NCBI RefSeq assembly: GCF_047948215.1
Contig: NC_134458.1
Location: 136,657,036 to 136,721,035 of the forward strand
Direction: 5' to 3'
From: Lycorma delicatula
Lineage: Eukaryota > Arthropoda > Insecta > Hemiptera > Fulgoridae
DNA: 64,000 bases
Notes under the pieces: generated by a model
The model's database searches: none
Told to the model about the DNA's origin: nothing
Seen by the model: only the letters and a program-made list of their open reading frames with translations
In this document: one piece after another, positions 11,164-27,320 of the stretch
How the letters are laid out: the number at the start of each line of letters is the position of its first letter
How positions within the stretch are numbered: position 1 is the first letter of the stretch
Program-made: the position numbers and the translations under genes

Positions 11164-14100
11164 CAATGTAAATGATTGACTCAACAATCCGTACATAGAT
11201 TTATACCTTATTAATCAGATCTAGAAGTAGTTAAGTTATTTAAAAAAAAAGTTTCTACCATTTGGAACAGTACGAAGTGGAAAATTTCATATTATATTCT
11301 TTATACGGAAACTAATTTCTTATAACATTTCCTTTAGTAAGCGGTAGAATTCTCTTATGTTTGTATAGGCAAAGAAATGAATTATTTTTAAAAATTATTA
11401 AAAAAAAAAATTAATGAATATTAAACAGGAATAATAATAATTGAAACAAGAATACAAGAAATAGTAATAGATGAGACAGAAACAGAAAAAATAATACGCA
11501 ATATTTTGCATATTGATCTATGAATTAAAAAAGTAAAATAAAAGAAATGCGATATGAATAACGATATCCATTTTTAGTTTTTAGTTTGTTATAACAAGAA
11601 AGAACAAAACTAAAATGAAAGAAAAAACGAAAAAAATGAGTCGGCTGCTGTTTTCTCTAATGTTATAAAAAAAAAACGTAATAAACTTAAAGAATAAGAA
11701 TATAAAAAATATAAGAAAAAGAAGTGAACTGTGTGCTAGTAAAGTGCTATTGGAAAGAAAACTAATTTCCAGTACAGATTGGGGGCAGGCATATTATATA
11801 TATTATATGTATTGGTAGAAAAAGGAAGTAGGGAATGCTTTCTCGCAGTTTGAAGAAAAGGGGATGAAGAGGTGACGGGCGATATAATGTAGAAAAGTAG
11901 AGGAGGATGATGGGAGGTATATGCACAAAGAGTGATAGGGGGAGAACCATTTGTTTGAGTGAACCGTTCAGTTCTCGGAGGTTCTTCGGTTCAGGGTAGA
12001 TTCCCTCAGAATAGGAACTATTCCAAAACAATACTAATAAATACCGATCGCCCATGTCGCACTAATACTGCCTTTTCTTCCTACTAGCTCCATCACATTT
12101 CCATCCTTTAACTCTGTTCTATCCTGCCCACCCGCTCTTCAACCTCCTGACCCCCTCCGAGCCGTTTAAAATGGCAACCCCTTCGCTCATCCTCTAACTT
12201 CAACCGTATCTTCGCCATCTTTCCTAACCCTCCGATTATCATGAAAACTGATGTTTCAGCTCTTTTTTTCAATTTATCCCGTGTTATTACTTTAATTTAA
12301 AATCAAAATTAATTTTACCATATAAATTGCCCAGTAATTACAACAAAAGTATGCGTGTTAATATTAATTAATCGATATATTGAAATAGAATTAATTTGAA
12401 AAATTCATAGAAGAAAGATTTCCAGTCAAACTCTCAAATTGTCTCTCCCAAGTTTTGTTTACAAAATCACTTCTAACAGTTGCCAAACGATCTGAATTTA
12501 AAACATTACGTAATGGAATATCGCTGCTGCCAATCATCTGTTATATATATTCCTGTATACAATATTATGATAGATATTTACGTGACGTAAATAACTAAAA
12601 GCAAATTTGTTTTGAGTAATATATTTAGGTTGATTTAATAATAATAATAGTTCGTTTTCATTATATTACTTAGTTCAGTGTTCAATCATAATGATTTTAA
12701 TTTAGTTTTATAAATAATGAACAATAATATATAAATGATGGATGCCATAATCATAATAATGTTGAGCAATTTTGTTATTGGCATATCAATATATTAATAA
12801 TATCACATATATCCGTACTCCCTGATGATTAATAAACACTAGCTCAATGACATAGCAAAACCTTCCGGATATCATAAGAGTTAATTAATTTTTTGAAATT
12901 AATTTTTATATGACAATACCTGTAACATAAGTTAAAAAGAAACTTGTTAATATCATGTAACAGTTGGCATAATAACCTCTCTTATGTACATATATATATA
13001 AAATAACTATTGTATTAAATAAAATGATTGCAAATTGCACAGCCTTTACTAAGATTTGCATACATAATTAGTGGCGAGCAAAGAAAGGGAAAATTTTATC
13101 AAAAAAGATATATCTTTGGAGATGTACGAAGGTGAGAAATATATTTAATTTGATAAATAATATTCTGTATGTTAACTATAGACAACTCAATGTATAATTT
13201 TTTTTTGTAAATGCATCAATCGAAATAATGCCGGAAATCTTAGATGTCATATTGTGAAGAGGAATCGCTATCTTTAGCAATAGATGATGAGATAATCTTC
13301 CTGTTACTTATATTATTCTGAGACAGATAAAACCATTACGAATCGTCTGAAGATTACTACGTATTATACATCACAAATTTCACCATACTTACAAGCGTAA
13401 ACATACGTCAGTCGATCTGAGAAAATTGCAAGCAAAATTATGAAGAAATTGAAAGGTGAAAGAAATCATGAAAAGTTCACTGAAAATAACCACAGCATAT
13501 CAGGTGATACATATGCAAGAATAATAAACGATTTGGAGATATACTTTGTCTTTTATGAAAAATTGAAAAGTTCTATTAAAAAAAGATAATTTTTTGTTTA
13601 AAAGAAAAAAGGGAAGAGAATAACTCTGCGGAAACAATATTTGCTGAGAAAAATTACAACTCACATAACTAGCCGTAAACAGAATGTTGCAAAGTATTAT
13701 AGAGATATGAAAGCAACCGTAAAGATAATGTAACGACATATATATTTAATTTAATACATCGATAAGGATTGAAAGACGTATTTTTGATAAAACAAAAAAA
13801 TTATCTTGAAGAGTTTTAGATAATTTATATTGTGATTGTAGGGAATAACAGATGTCTACAGTTTCATATAGATAGTCGACCTACAAGTGGCATACAATAT
13901 ATTCGAAGATTTTTCATAACATTTCTTTCAACAGTATTAAATTAATTTCAGTTCCATTCCCGGCGCAACAGATTCAACAAATTTGTTTAATCTAGTTAAT
14001 CATCGATGATTTATGTTTTGCAAATAGCAACTCCTCCTTATTACAAACATCACAGTCTCTATGTTAGTCTTTATGATAAACAATAAAGGGTATTGTTTAA

Positions 14101-14569
14101 AAAACAAAGATTCGCGTATCGATAGTCTAATTATTTGAAGAATATAAAAAAGTCTATAAGTTCCATTGTTAAAACATATTTTTTAAATTAATTTTTGAAT
14201 AATTAAAATAAGTTATTCGAGAAATCAAAAAATTTATTAGTAAAATAATTTCACTTTTATTCTATTGTTTGGAAACTACAGAATATAATCTTTTTTCAAA
14301 GATGAGTCACGGTAAAATATGTTAATTTAATTACACATATAAACTACTTAAAAGATTTAATCGATTAATAGCGGATAGATAAAGATTTTTTAACCGGTAA
14401 AAATTGTTAGATTAAGTGTAGTAACTATTTAAGTAAAATTAATGTTATAAATTCAAATGTTAACGGTAAATAAGCGAAACCAATAACAGCCTATGGAAAT
14501 GTTTGAGCAACATGTGCCGAACAATTAATATACGCTGAATTGTACAGAAACTTCCTATTATTTGTTGCT
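11160..14569. other. Spacer with a less AT-rich island at about 11760-12240
   Basis: Mostly AT-rich and uninformative. The 11760-12240 island is purine-rich in its first half and C-rich in its second. Its longest frame (minus, 11762-12055) resembles no protein I recognise. An untranslated exon or promoter is possible but not shown. Confidence 0.5.
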
Positions 14570-18190
<3,621 letters not shown>

Positions 18191-18204
18191 TTAAAGGGTA
18201 ATGG

Positions 18205-18735
18205 TTGATGACACAAAAATATATATTTGGCTCAGTGGAAAAGGAGACTGAAATAATACATACATATTTAGATCTCGTCTGTCATAAGATTTTATTACTT
18301 CCTTATACGAAGAATAGGAAGTACTGTGATAGCGAAAAATTTCGGTTTTCAGATTTCAACGGAAATATCCATTTTGACCATCTCTGAATCCATTTTGACT
18401 AATTTCGGCGTGACGTCTGTACGTATGTACTCACATAACTCAAAAACGATTAGCCGTAGATTGTAACATCTAGTTGTCCACCTCCCCTATTGATTGCAAT
18501 CGACTGAACCAAAAGTGTCTAAAAAAGCCCAAAATTCAAAAAGAATCTGGATTTTGGACTTTTTTTCTTAACTGCAGTAATCAGCCTTTATTGATAACTA
18601 TTCGACGATATATCATAAGTGGCACTTATGTTCATTGGTTCCAGAATTATAGCCAAATGAAGTTTTAATTAATGAAATATTTAGATTGTACAAGGGGAAG
18701 ATACCCCGTTTCGAATCCGACTTCATTTACTCTCT
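18205..18735 (+). repeat. Probable interspersed repeat fragment
   Basis: Composition and phrasing differ from the flanks (for example AAATTTCGGTTTTCAGATTT and GGCGTGACGTCTGTACGTA). I recall similar text as a common repeat in insect genomes but see no second copy here. It has no coding capacity. Confidence 0.4.
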
Positions 18736-19304
18736 TTTTAAACTTTTTTTTAAATTTAAATATATTGATTTATTAATAATTAACCTCTGATTGTAGAAAA
18801 ATGTGTATATGTAATTTAACAGGCGTACAAAAGTCAAGTGGTGTCTACATCAGATTTTTTTAGAAATAGCAGTAACATTTTTTTTTTTTAATTGACTTAT
18901 GTCAACTACAATCATAAGGTTACAGCCCTAAACACGCACAAAATTATTTATTATACAAAGAATTATAAAATTTTGAAATGTAAATCCCAACTAATTTTAG
19001 AAATAACACTTTTCAGTAGCTCAATTCGAAATTTTCAGTGGACTGATGATGTTCTCATTTAGCATTAACCAGTCGTATTGTTTTTTTTTTTTGATTTTTT
19101 AAGCAGGCATTATGTGAGTTGCTGAAAGGTGTATTGGATTTGAAATTTGTCTATTCATTTATTATGTATTTATTTATAATGTACAAGTGTATACATGTCT
19201 ACAATAATCAAAGTCATTACAATTTGAGAATATAAAATTTATACCTACGAAACTCTTGAAAAATATTAACAATTAGTGTAAACATAATTAGAATAAAATA
19301 GAAT

Positions 19305-20143
19305 CTGGCAAAGTCTTACTTGACTTTCCCGGCCAAGTCGGTCAAGTATAACTTGAGAAAAGTAAAACTTATAAAATAAACTATAACTTTTATGAAATTA
19401 ATAAAAAAAATTGCTTCTCGTTTGGGGTCCAGATTATAATGTAGTTACTCAACCTAGTTTAATTTTATTAGCCCTTTAAGTGATGAAGAATAATACTAAA
19501 ACATTTTTTTAATAATAAAAATTAAAACAGTTAAGAACAAAAAAAAAAAAACATAAACATACATTTTTTAGAGGTGGGGAATAAATTTTAAGAAAAGCTT
19601 TTCTAGAAATAATCATATATAGGTTAATATTAAGAGAATTACTAAAATAAAGTTTTCTTTAAATTTATCACCCTAAAATAAGAAACTTTTCTTCATTTTA
19701 AGTCCAGAGTCTATATTTAAAAAAAATAAATTGTAAACACTTCTTGGTAACTATTTATGAAGTATAAACCTTCAATTACTTTTTAAAAAAACATATAATA
19801 ATTTTCTTAGAAGTGGGAGTTTTTTTTAGATTTATATTATTTATATACGGATTGTAGAAAAAATGTTTGCTTTAATAAAATTTCCTCTTTAAAAACGCCT
19901 CTGAAGAAAATCAAAATTATTTTTTTCGCGATATATCCCACCTCCTAAACGAATGTTGAAACAAAACTATTACGATCAGAAAATATATAGAAATATTTGA
20001 GCCAAGTTTTAAGCAAATCGGTTAGGTCAAACTAAGATATAAGGCTAAAACCAGTGCGACACACATACGTAGATAATACGCACACACATATATAATTTTT
20101 TTGACCTATATTAACTAGTTGGACCCTAAATCATAAAGATTTG
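19305..20143 (+). repeat. R850 interspersed repeat, copy B
   Basis: The most complete forward copy. It starts with TTGACTTTCCCGGCCAAGTC, continues through TTGCTTCTCGTTTGGGGTCC and TAGAGGTGGGGAATAAATTT, then a GAGCCAAGTTTTAAGC block, and ends with TTGGACCCTAAATCATAAAG at 20119. The same landmarks occur in the same order in copy A (reverse complement), and the first part also in copy C. Confidence 0.75.
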
Positions 20144-20833
20144 ACAAAACCAGAAACTCCATTCCCGATCACCACAATTTCCGATCTAACTATATTCGCT
20201 GGAAAAGTAATAGATACTCGTTCGATTGCTGATTTAATTATTTCACTAAAAGTTTTCTTTAAAAAGATGCTATCAAATTTTTAAAAAAAAGTTTATCCTT
20301 ACGAGCGATGGGAGAGAATTTCTTCTCCATTCTTAGAAATAGGAATTTAATAAAATTTCCAAACATTTGATTCGAAAAAACGAGATTTTATTTTTTTAAT
20401 GAAGCGCATAAAAAATTTATTCATTTTTTTCATATTTTTATCACATAAATAAAAAATGTATTTTAAATTAGCATTTTAATTAAAAAAATTACCAGGTAAG
20501 AAAGTAGGCTTAAAATTCCTTACAAAAACTACATTTAAACAAGGACAATAAAACTGAAGGATGTATCAAGTATTCCAAGAGTTCCGTTTAAAATTTCCCA
20601 GTGTTTTCCTCATAATTTTTAAGATAATATAAAAACTATTTAAAGTAAAATATATATATATTGATATTAATCATAATATATGATTAAGGCATATCTCTAA
20701 ATATGCATATTTACATATATTTACGACTGGAAAAGCTTTATTTTCGAGTTACAATACGTCTGAGACCAAAAAAGATAGGAAGCTACAAAGGAATATTTAA
20801 CTAATACTTACGACAACGTAATTTGTACGGTCA

Positions 20834-21004
20834 AATTTATTTATTTTTGCGCGTGATTACTTCACCATATGACTCGAAACTTATGCAAGAGAATATGAAA
20901 ACGGGAATTTTTTAGCTCGTGAAAAGTGGCATGCTTGAACGGGATTTGAACCCAGAACGTTCCGATGGAAGGCCAAGACGCTACCCTTCCACCATGAATT
21001 GATG
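20834..21004 (-). mobile_element. tRNA-headed SINE (family 2), copy 1
   Basis: Reverse complement reads a D-arm-like segment (GGTGGAAGGGTAGCGTC, RC of about 20978-20994), then a good box B, GGGTTCAAATCCC (RC of 20941-20953), followed by a non-tRNA body. It ends in an A-rich AAAATAAATAAATTT tail (RC of about 20834-20848). The tRNA-like part does not fold into a full cloverleaf, so this is a SINE head or tRNA pseudogene rather than a tRNA gene. No clear target duplication. A weaker relative lies at 45.1 kb. Confidence 0.6.
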
Positions 21005-21155
21005 ACTTTTTTCTTTTCATGTCGCTACAATAATTTAGTTATGGTATATAAATAAGCACTCATATATACAGATATTTAACAGAAATATTGAAATCAATCA
21101 TATTACAAAAGCTAAACATTTATTATTTGAACAATCCTTTTTTAAATTAAATATC

Positions 21156-21419
21156 TACAGAGTGTCCCGTAAGTTTTCATACATAGGAAAAATAAACATA
21201 ATAAAAAACATAAATCGCTTCAAGGAACGTATAATAAACAACAGCATTACAAGCATAACTCAGCTGTGCTTAAATGTGTTCTTCAATAGTAGAGGACACG
21301 CTTCGAAATATGTTTTCAAAACAACTATAATTATGTAGAGCATAGTGTATAAATAAAAATGGTTTTCACAAAATAAATGCTTACTTTTATACGTATAGAA
21401 ACTTGTGGGACACTCTGTA
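21156..21419. mobile_element. MITE, mariner/Tc1-type, with TA target duplication
   Basis: Ends are inverted repeats: the left begins CAGAGTGTCCCGTAAGTT (from 21158), and the reverse complement of the right begins CAGAGTGTCCCACAAGTT (ending 21417). They match over about 25 bases with four differences. Both ends are flanked by TA (21156-21157 and 21418-21419). The 260-bp interior has no transposase. TA duplication and CAG-type ends suggest a Tc1/mariner passenger element. Confidence 0.85.
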
Positions 21420-22877
21420 TAACGATTATAGTCGTATTATTATCGTATACATTACCTTTAACTCAAAACATGAATTTGAATAAAAGAGAACATGATTATG
21501 TATGAAAAGCAGAAAATTAATAATATAAAATATAATTATGTTGTGAGGGAAATACATAAAAACTCTTTGTTGGATTAATTGATTGATTAGGACAATAATG
21601 TTATAAAAAAAAAAAAACTGAATCGAAAAATGCAAAGGATCACTGCGGAAGGTATGAATAATAAACGATTCTGATCTGAATTTGAAGGGGTAATCTATAA
21701 TTGATTGGAAGATAGCCAGATAGGCATTTACACTAAAATCCAACTGGAATCTGCCTACCTAACCTATAATGTCAGTTTGAGAATAAGGGATGAAGAGGGA
21801 GAACCGTCTATTTTATTTATTCTCTCGTTCACTGAACTACGAATCAGTCAGATTATGTCAGAATCAGTTATAGTTAGTCAGCGTGTCAGTCAATCACTAG
21901 TCACTAACAGTACCGGGATCGTCAATAAAGCAGTAGTGTGGTTATCTCTGTTTTAGACAAGAAAACGCAACGAGCGAATAAATGGCATTGATTGATATAA
22001 GACCTTATTCATTGCGAGTGTACTGGTGTTTCTAATGATTGTATTCATATCGACTACAAACGTAATAGATAATATGATCTTGCCTTCTCACCCTCTTCAA
22101 TGATCACTAATATAATTAAACTTTATCTACGTTATATTAAATAGCAGAGAAATAGTCGTTTACATCATAATGACGACCTAGATTTTAAGCTCGTAACCAC
22201 ACAAAGGATTAGAAAATTCTGTCCCTTTGAAAAGTTACATGAAACTTTTATAAAATATTAATTTATATAAAACCGGTTTCGTAATATATTATCCGTTTTA
22301 AATAAAGCAAAGAGTAGAAATTAATGGAGGGAAGCCAACTCAGCCATATATTATCTTTTTAACATAAATTTCATCAATTTTCTAAGACTACTAAAATTGC
22401 TTTAAAATCAATCATCAATTTCATTGAAAATAAAGTTAATTTTTTATTTATTTATATAAAGGTAAGTGTAACATATAAAAAGGTTATTTAAAAATAAGGA
22501 TTTCTCAAAACACAAAACAACCGATGGTCTTTTGTATTTACCATGAATATTATTGAATTTCTCAGCAGGAAGTGGAGTAAATCTCTACGTACAATCCTTA
22601 TATTGTACGATAAAATAAAAATATTAGTAATAATGGATAACCTTTTACGCGGTTTGAAATAAAGAGATGTTTTTCCACGATTAATGTTTGAAGCTGATAT
22701 TAAAAAGTTTTATCGTGAAAATTTTTAGGATCGTAAATAATTTCTTAGAAATATGATTCGGGTGAAATGTAGTAAAATATAAAATTTTTACTTTTTTTGA
22801 CCGAATGATTCAAATCTGGCCATCTGAAAATAAATTGTAAATATAATATAAATGTAAATTTATATATGCATTTATGT
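21420..22877. other. AT-rich spacer with a CAGT-rich patch
   Basis: No gene supported. 21840-21905 contains many scattered GTCAG/CAGTC words in a less AT-rich patch (21690-21960); meaning unknown. Confidence 0.5.
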
Positions 22878-23512
22878 AAAAGCTGGCGTAGTATTGCATG
22901 ACTTTCCCGGCTACATTGGTCAAGAAAAACTTTTATGAAAGTAATAAAAAAACTGTTTCTCATTTTGGGTTCGGAAAATAGTATGTCCCAAAGATATTTC
23001 AATTTTAATCGCCGTTTAAGTTCTGAAGAAAAATACTAAAAAAATTTAATAATAAAAAGTCAAAGTGTTAGAGCCAAAAAGTAAAAGAAAAATATATGCT
23101 TACTTAGAGGTGGGGAATAAACTTCAAGAAACCTTTTCCTAAAATTATTCATACGTAGATTAAGCTTAACAAATTTTCTTGAATAAACTTTTATCTACAT
23201 TTAATAAAACTGCATTAACAGCTAAAAGAAGCAAAAGGAAATCTTCAAAACATTTTTTTTGGATTTTACGTCCTGTGTCTGTAATTTAAAAAAAAAAAAA
23301 CTTTAGACACTTTTTGATAGTTCTATATATGAAGTAAAAACTTCTTCAAAAAATTCTTATACCGAAGGAAGATAGAGCAAAATAACAAAAAATGTATATT
23401 TCAATTTTAAGAGAAAGGAGTTGACTTTTTGAAAATACTTTTGTGGATTATCTATATATTCATTGTAGGTAACAAATTTATTTTAATAAAGTTTTCTCTC
23501 AAACGTAGAAAC
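22878..23512 (+). repeat. R850 interspersed repeat, copy C (3' end missing)
   Basis: Begins TATTGCATGACTTTCCCGG, then TTTCTCATTTTGGGTTCGG, TAGAGGTGGGGAATAAAC and the TTAATAAAGTTTTCTCTC block, all in the same order as copy B. It lacks the GAGCCAAA and TTGGACCC end. It stops where the decayed minus-strand ORF begins, so either it inserted there or both belong to one larger repeat. Confidence 0.7.
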
Positions 23513-24180
23513 TTTTGTTTTTTCCGCTAAAAGATTCCACTGTTGCAATCTAGACTTCAGATGTTCAGCTTGCTGCTTTGATAACTTTAAATTGCCAACG
23601 AAATCATTAAGTTCATGTCGTCGAATTAAACAAAGAGATTATTCATCACATACTGGAAGACATTCTTCAACATCCTCTACATCATCTGCTTCATTTTCAG
23701 ACTGTTCTTCTAGCAATGTCGGATTAGATGGTGGTATAGGTACAGGTAACTCCTCTCCGTATGGTACCGTCTTTAGAGCTGAGGATACATCTGCAAATTT
23801 TATGAACTTTCTGTTTTTGAATGAAAATCCAAATATATTTGTCATACAAAAGTAGAGTCAGTGAAGTGGTCCTTAGCTTCACGCCAAAACATCGGTTTAG
23901 CAAATGGCATGGCTTGCCGTTTCCACTTCAACCATTCAGTTAGAGTTACTGAGTACGATATGCAAATAACATGAGACGCCTAGATTTTACCTTGACCTCC
24001 GAGTGCATAATCAGAATAAAATTTATAAGCTGTTTTTATCGAATCAGAAATAGACTTTCTTTGAAATTTAGAGGTAAATTTACCACAGACACAACAAAAA
24101 TTATCTGGATGATTTGAACATCCACGAACTTTTCCAGAAGCCGTGTTGTAGCAAACAAAAAAGAGAAAAATAACTTTTGA
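23513..24180 (-). pseudogene. Decayed ORF of a repetitive, uncharacterised insect protein family
   Basis: On the minus strand, pieces in several frames follow one another. First GCSNHPDNFCCVCGKF (about 24125-24080), which has a C-x6-C-x2-C spacing that may bind zinc. Then SYSVTLTEWLKWKRQAMPFA and a PMFWREAKDH block, then PYGEELPVPIPP and an acidic Glu/Asp-rich linker (23640-23845). Last comes RRHELNDFVGNLKLSKQQAE and QQWNLLAEKTKVSTF near 23520. I recall these blocks, in this order, from proteins found in many copies in insect genomes and annotated only as uncharacterised. That recollection is unverified. Stops and frameshifts separate the pieces, and no function is claimed. The SINE at 24194 sits just upstream of its start. 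Confidence 0.55.
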
Positions 24181-24193
24181 ATTATAAAGAATT

Positions 24194-24489
24194 GAACCCA
24201 CCGGGTTGGTCTAGTGGTGAACTCGACATAGCAAATCAGCTGATTTCGAAGTCAAGCGTTTTAAGGTTCAAATTCTAGGCAATTACTTTATACGGATTTG
24301 AATACTACATCGTGGATACCGGTGTTCTTTGGTTGTGGGTTTTGAATTAACCACACATCTCAGAAGTGTACAGTATCAGTTCGAGACTGTACAAGACTGC
24401 ACTTCATTTACAATCATACATATCATTCTCATGCATCCTCTGAAGTAATACCTTACGGGTTCAGGAGGCTAAAAAGAAAAAGAAAAAAT
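24194..24489 (+). mobile_element. tRNA-derived SINE (family 1), copy 2
   Basis: Forward copy beginning near 24197 with CCCACCGGGTTGG. Box A-like GGTCTAGTGGTGAAC at about 24208-24222, box B-like GGTTCAAATTC at 24265-24275, then body and A-rich tail (24471-24489). A perfect 13-bp target duplication, ATTATAAAGAATT, lies at 24181-24193 and 24490-24502. The perfect duplication argues for a fairly young insertion, although the body differs from the copy at 3985 at many sites. Confidence 0.93.
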
Positions 24490-24502
24490 ATTATAAAGAA
24501 TT

Positions 24503-25085
24503 AATGAAAATATAGCAAAACACTAAACTCTATGAAACATAACACACAGTATAGACAAGTGAAGTTAGAATGAATGTGATTTTAATCTCTGTAGTAGGCA
24601 ACAACAGATGTCTGTATTACGTCATCATACAGACATTTTTGTACGTGTCTACTTCTCATGATATAGTGTATACATTTATTTTTTTTTCTTTATTAAGCAT
24701 GTATGCTTATGTTTAAAAGTAAAAATGCAGAAACTATTCTTAATTGTAACCAGCAGTTGATCAAAATGAGTTTATTATAAAAAGTGTTTACAAATTTATG
24801 ATTTACGTATACCCTTTACGCGGTAACACAATTCCAATAGCGCATTTGAAATCAGCAGCCAAATTTCAGGGAGAAAAGTTGTGTAAAATGTTAGATACAA
24901 ATTTAATATTGATTAGTGTTATCAGCAACAAAGCCTTATTATTTATACGTACGTGCGTACATAAGTACTTTGTGTTGAGAAATTATTAAAAAAAAAAAAA
25001 AAATTATTACTTGTATTTATAAATATAATTATTGAAGTATAAACATCTAAGTTCACTACCTCGTTCACTTTGCAACTCATCATGG
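24503..25085. other. AT-rich spacer
   Basis: Nothing supported beyond a short hairpin (GTCTGTA ... TACAGAC at about 24611-24635). Confidence 0.55.
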
Positions 25086-25089
25086 ACCA

Positions 25090-27320
25090 CCCTCTTTAGG
25101 AAAAAAACAAGATCGTTCGAAGCGATGCAGTTAGTGATATAAGGCTGGAAAAAACCTTTGCCGCACTATCAGATTGCCTGAAATTCCAATATGGCATCCA
25201 GCAGAAGCTCACTGTTGTATTACAGTGATTTACGTGCATAATAAACCATTTAATCTTACGGACAACAGGGTGTTTGGATAGACGTCATTAATCGTCTAAG
25301 GCACTCGTGGAATCTGAGCAAATAAAAACATATAAAAATGTTGGGCTAATTATATGGAAGGCCTTACTAATAGCAAACAGCTCCGCAACAAAAATACTGG
25401 TGGTACTGGGAAGATCAAACATGTATGTTCTGTTGCCAACCACAAATCACAACCAACAGAATTAACATTTCTAGAGCCTTCCGTTTAAACTATAATATCA
25501 AAATTCACGCTACTTATAATATTATAAAATTCGTTTTGGAAGATAACTGGAACTGTGGGTTCTTTTTATTAAACTGGCAAACATCAAAGCAGTAATTAAT
25601 GAGAGAAAGCTAAGGGGGGTAATAACGTGGAGAAAAAGTAAAGACTGGAGGTAATTGTATATTTAGAGCTTATAAAAAGCGCTGAGCTCTGATACCTACT
25701 GGAGCCGTAGATCTAGACTGTTCCTGGTAACGATTAACATACTGGTTGGAGAATACCACATCAATGGTTGGATGATTTGCTTGCACTCTAATGCGAGCCA
25801 CACAGGAGCATATAATTTGCATCCATCTATTACAAACAGAAGGCTCACCACTGTCCACCTACCACGGGGCTTGATAGAAACGCACCCATTGCAAGACGGA
25901 TGAATGGATGATGGACTGTATCGAGCATCGTTAGAACGGTGACCCGTGCAGACGAACACGCTACGCAGACGTAGCCCAAGCGGGAACGGACCACGGCTCG
26001 GTAGAAGCGCATGATCTGCTCCCCAACGGGTATTAGAATTGTTGAATGTCTAACATTTTTAGACATTTAATCTTCAGCTCAAATGTTTGTGCGGATTATT
26101 GTGTTTTTAAGCATCCTCTCACCTGTAGCTAACGTTCTATATGCTGTGTAAATGGAAAAATCATCTACAAATAAAGAACAAACGGTTGTGTGTTCTTTAT
26201 TTTTCGGTTGTGTTACACTTTCCAGAGGTACTCCGTTTTCCAGTGTGAAAATTTCAGATACCGTTATTCTAACTCGAACTCGGAAGGATCGACTACTGAC
26301 AAAACCCTTGATAAGTCTGAGGAGATTACCTTGAATACTCCATTAATGAAATGTATTTAGTAACCTTCTCCTCCATCACGGTATTGTACGCCTTTTGCAA
26401 ATCAAAAAATATAGCAACCAATCGGTGAAATTAAAAGGTTTTGAATAGCAGCTTTCGGCGTAACTACGCGATCAGTGGACGATCTACCCTGGCGGAAACC
26501 ACATTGTTCTAGGGCAATTAGGACGTTGCTTTCAAGGTATCACACTAGACGACGGTTTACGATTCAAAGTCTAGGAAATTGACCTTGCCTGACAATTTAT
26601 CGTCCTACCAGGTTTCAATACGGGGTCACCAGTGCCTCTGACAAAGAAACATCTAGAAAGGTGGAAACACCTGGTGATATCATTTCTACGAGAATTATTT
26701 AGGGCAAACCTTATTTCATTATAAGAAATGGGTATGTTAATTTCATTTTGCGAGTCTTCAATCACCAACGGAATATTTTCTACCTGAAACTTATATCTCA
26801 CAAACTCAGGGCAGTACGATGATGTAAGTGAAACTGCCCTAAACGACCTTTCAAATGTGGTCGCTACATCAACTGGCGCGGTAACAAGGTTTTCACTGCT
26901 TTGCAGTCCAATAGGCTGCGGTGACAGTACCAACCCACAGATGGTGGTGTTGTCCGAGAAATTTATTGGATGTAATTCAGCCAAGAATTCCGTTTAGTAC
27001 TTCTAAACACTCGACGGCAAACAGCCCTCGCATAGCGAATGACGCAGAGCAATTAATTTGTATTCTTCAATTAAAATTACGTAAAGCCTACAGCGAACCT
27101 TTAGTGCACGCCTGCCGTCTTCATCCCACCAAGGAACAGGAGGCCGCTTTGGCTTTCCAGATGTTAAAGGGATGAATTCATTCGCGCTGTCAAAGATTTG
27201 GTATGCAAACTTGGCAAATTGGTGGATTGCGCAACCACTCTTGTCACACTGGCCAAAGGAATTCTTGTACCCATCCATCTCTTTGGGTGACTGAAGGAAA
27301 TCACTGTTACCGACTGTAAG
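25090..27320 (-). mobile_element. Decayed I/Jockey-group LINE with RNase H
   Basis: A 5'-truncated, frameshifted LINE on the minus strand, less AT-rich than its flanks. Only the segment between endonuclease and RT, the RT itself and an RNase H remnant are visible; the endonuclease is absent. The RNase H points to the I group or a related clade rather than typical Jockey elements. No poly-A tail or target duplication could be fixed, so both ends are approximate. Confidence 0.78.
25170..27290 (-). pseudogene. LINE ORF2 remnant: reverse transcriptase and RNase H
   Basis: Reading down the minus strand: a pre-RT linker with KRPPVPWWDED (near 27140-27110). Then PEFVRYKFQVE and IPISYNEIRFAL (26571-26984), then ALEQCGFRQGRSSTDR, an RT block, at about 26520-26475. 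FVSSRSFRVRVRI and LENGVP follow near 26300-26220. LFVDDFSIY at about 26180-26150 corresponds to the active-site box, with V for the usual A. The thumb region gives FYRAVVRSRLGYVCVACSSA and IRLAMGAFLSSPV. RNase H remnants are VAELFAISKAFHII and FICSDSTSAL (about 25400-25290), which hold the catalytic E and D positions, then VSFCWMPYWN (about 25225-25195). Many stops and shifts make it non-functional. It would have copied element RNA into DNA at the target site. Confidence 0.75.

Noticed and set aside
20930..21004. A tRNA gene on the minus strand
   Set aside because: Good box B, but the acceptor and anticodon stems do not pair, and the sequence continues into a SINE-like body with an A-rich tail.
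24197..24280. A tRNA gene at the head of the SINE
   Set aside because: It has box A- and B-like segments but no cloverleaf, and the target duplication shows it is part of a SINE.
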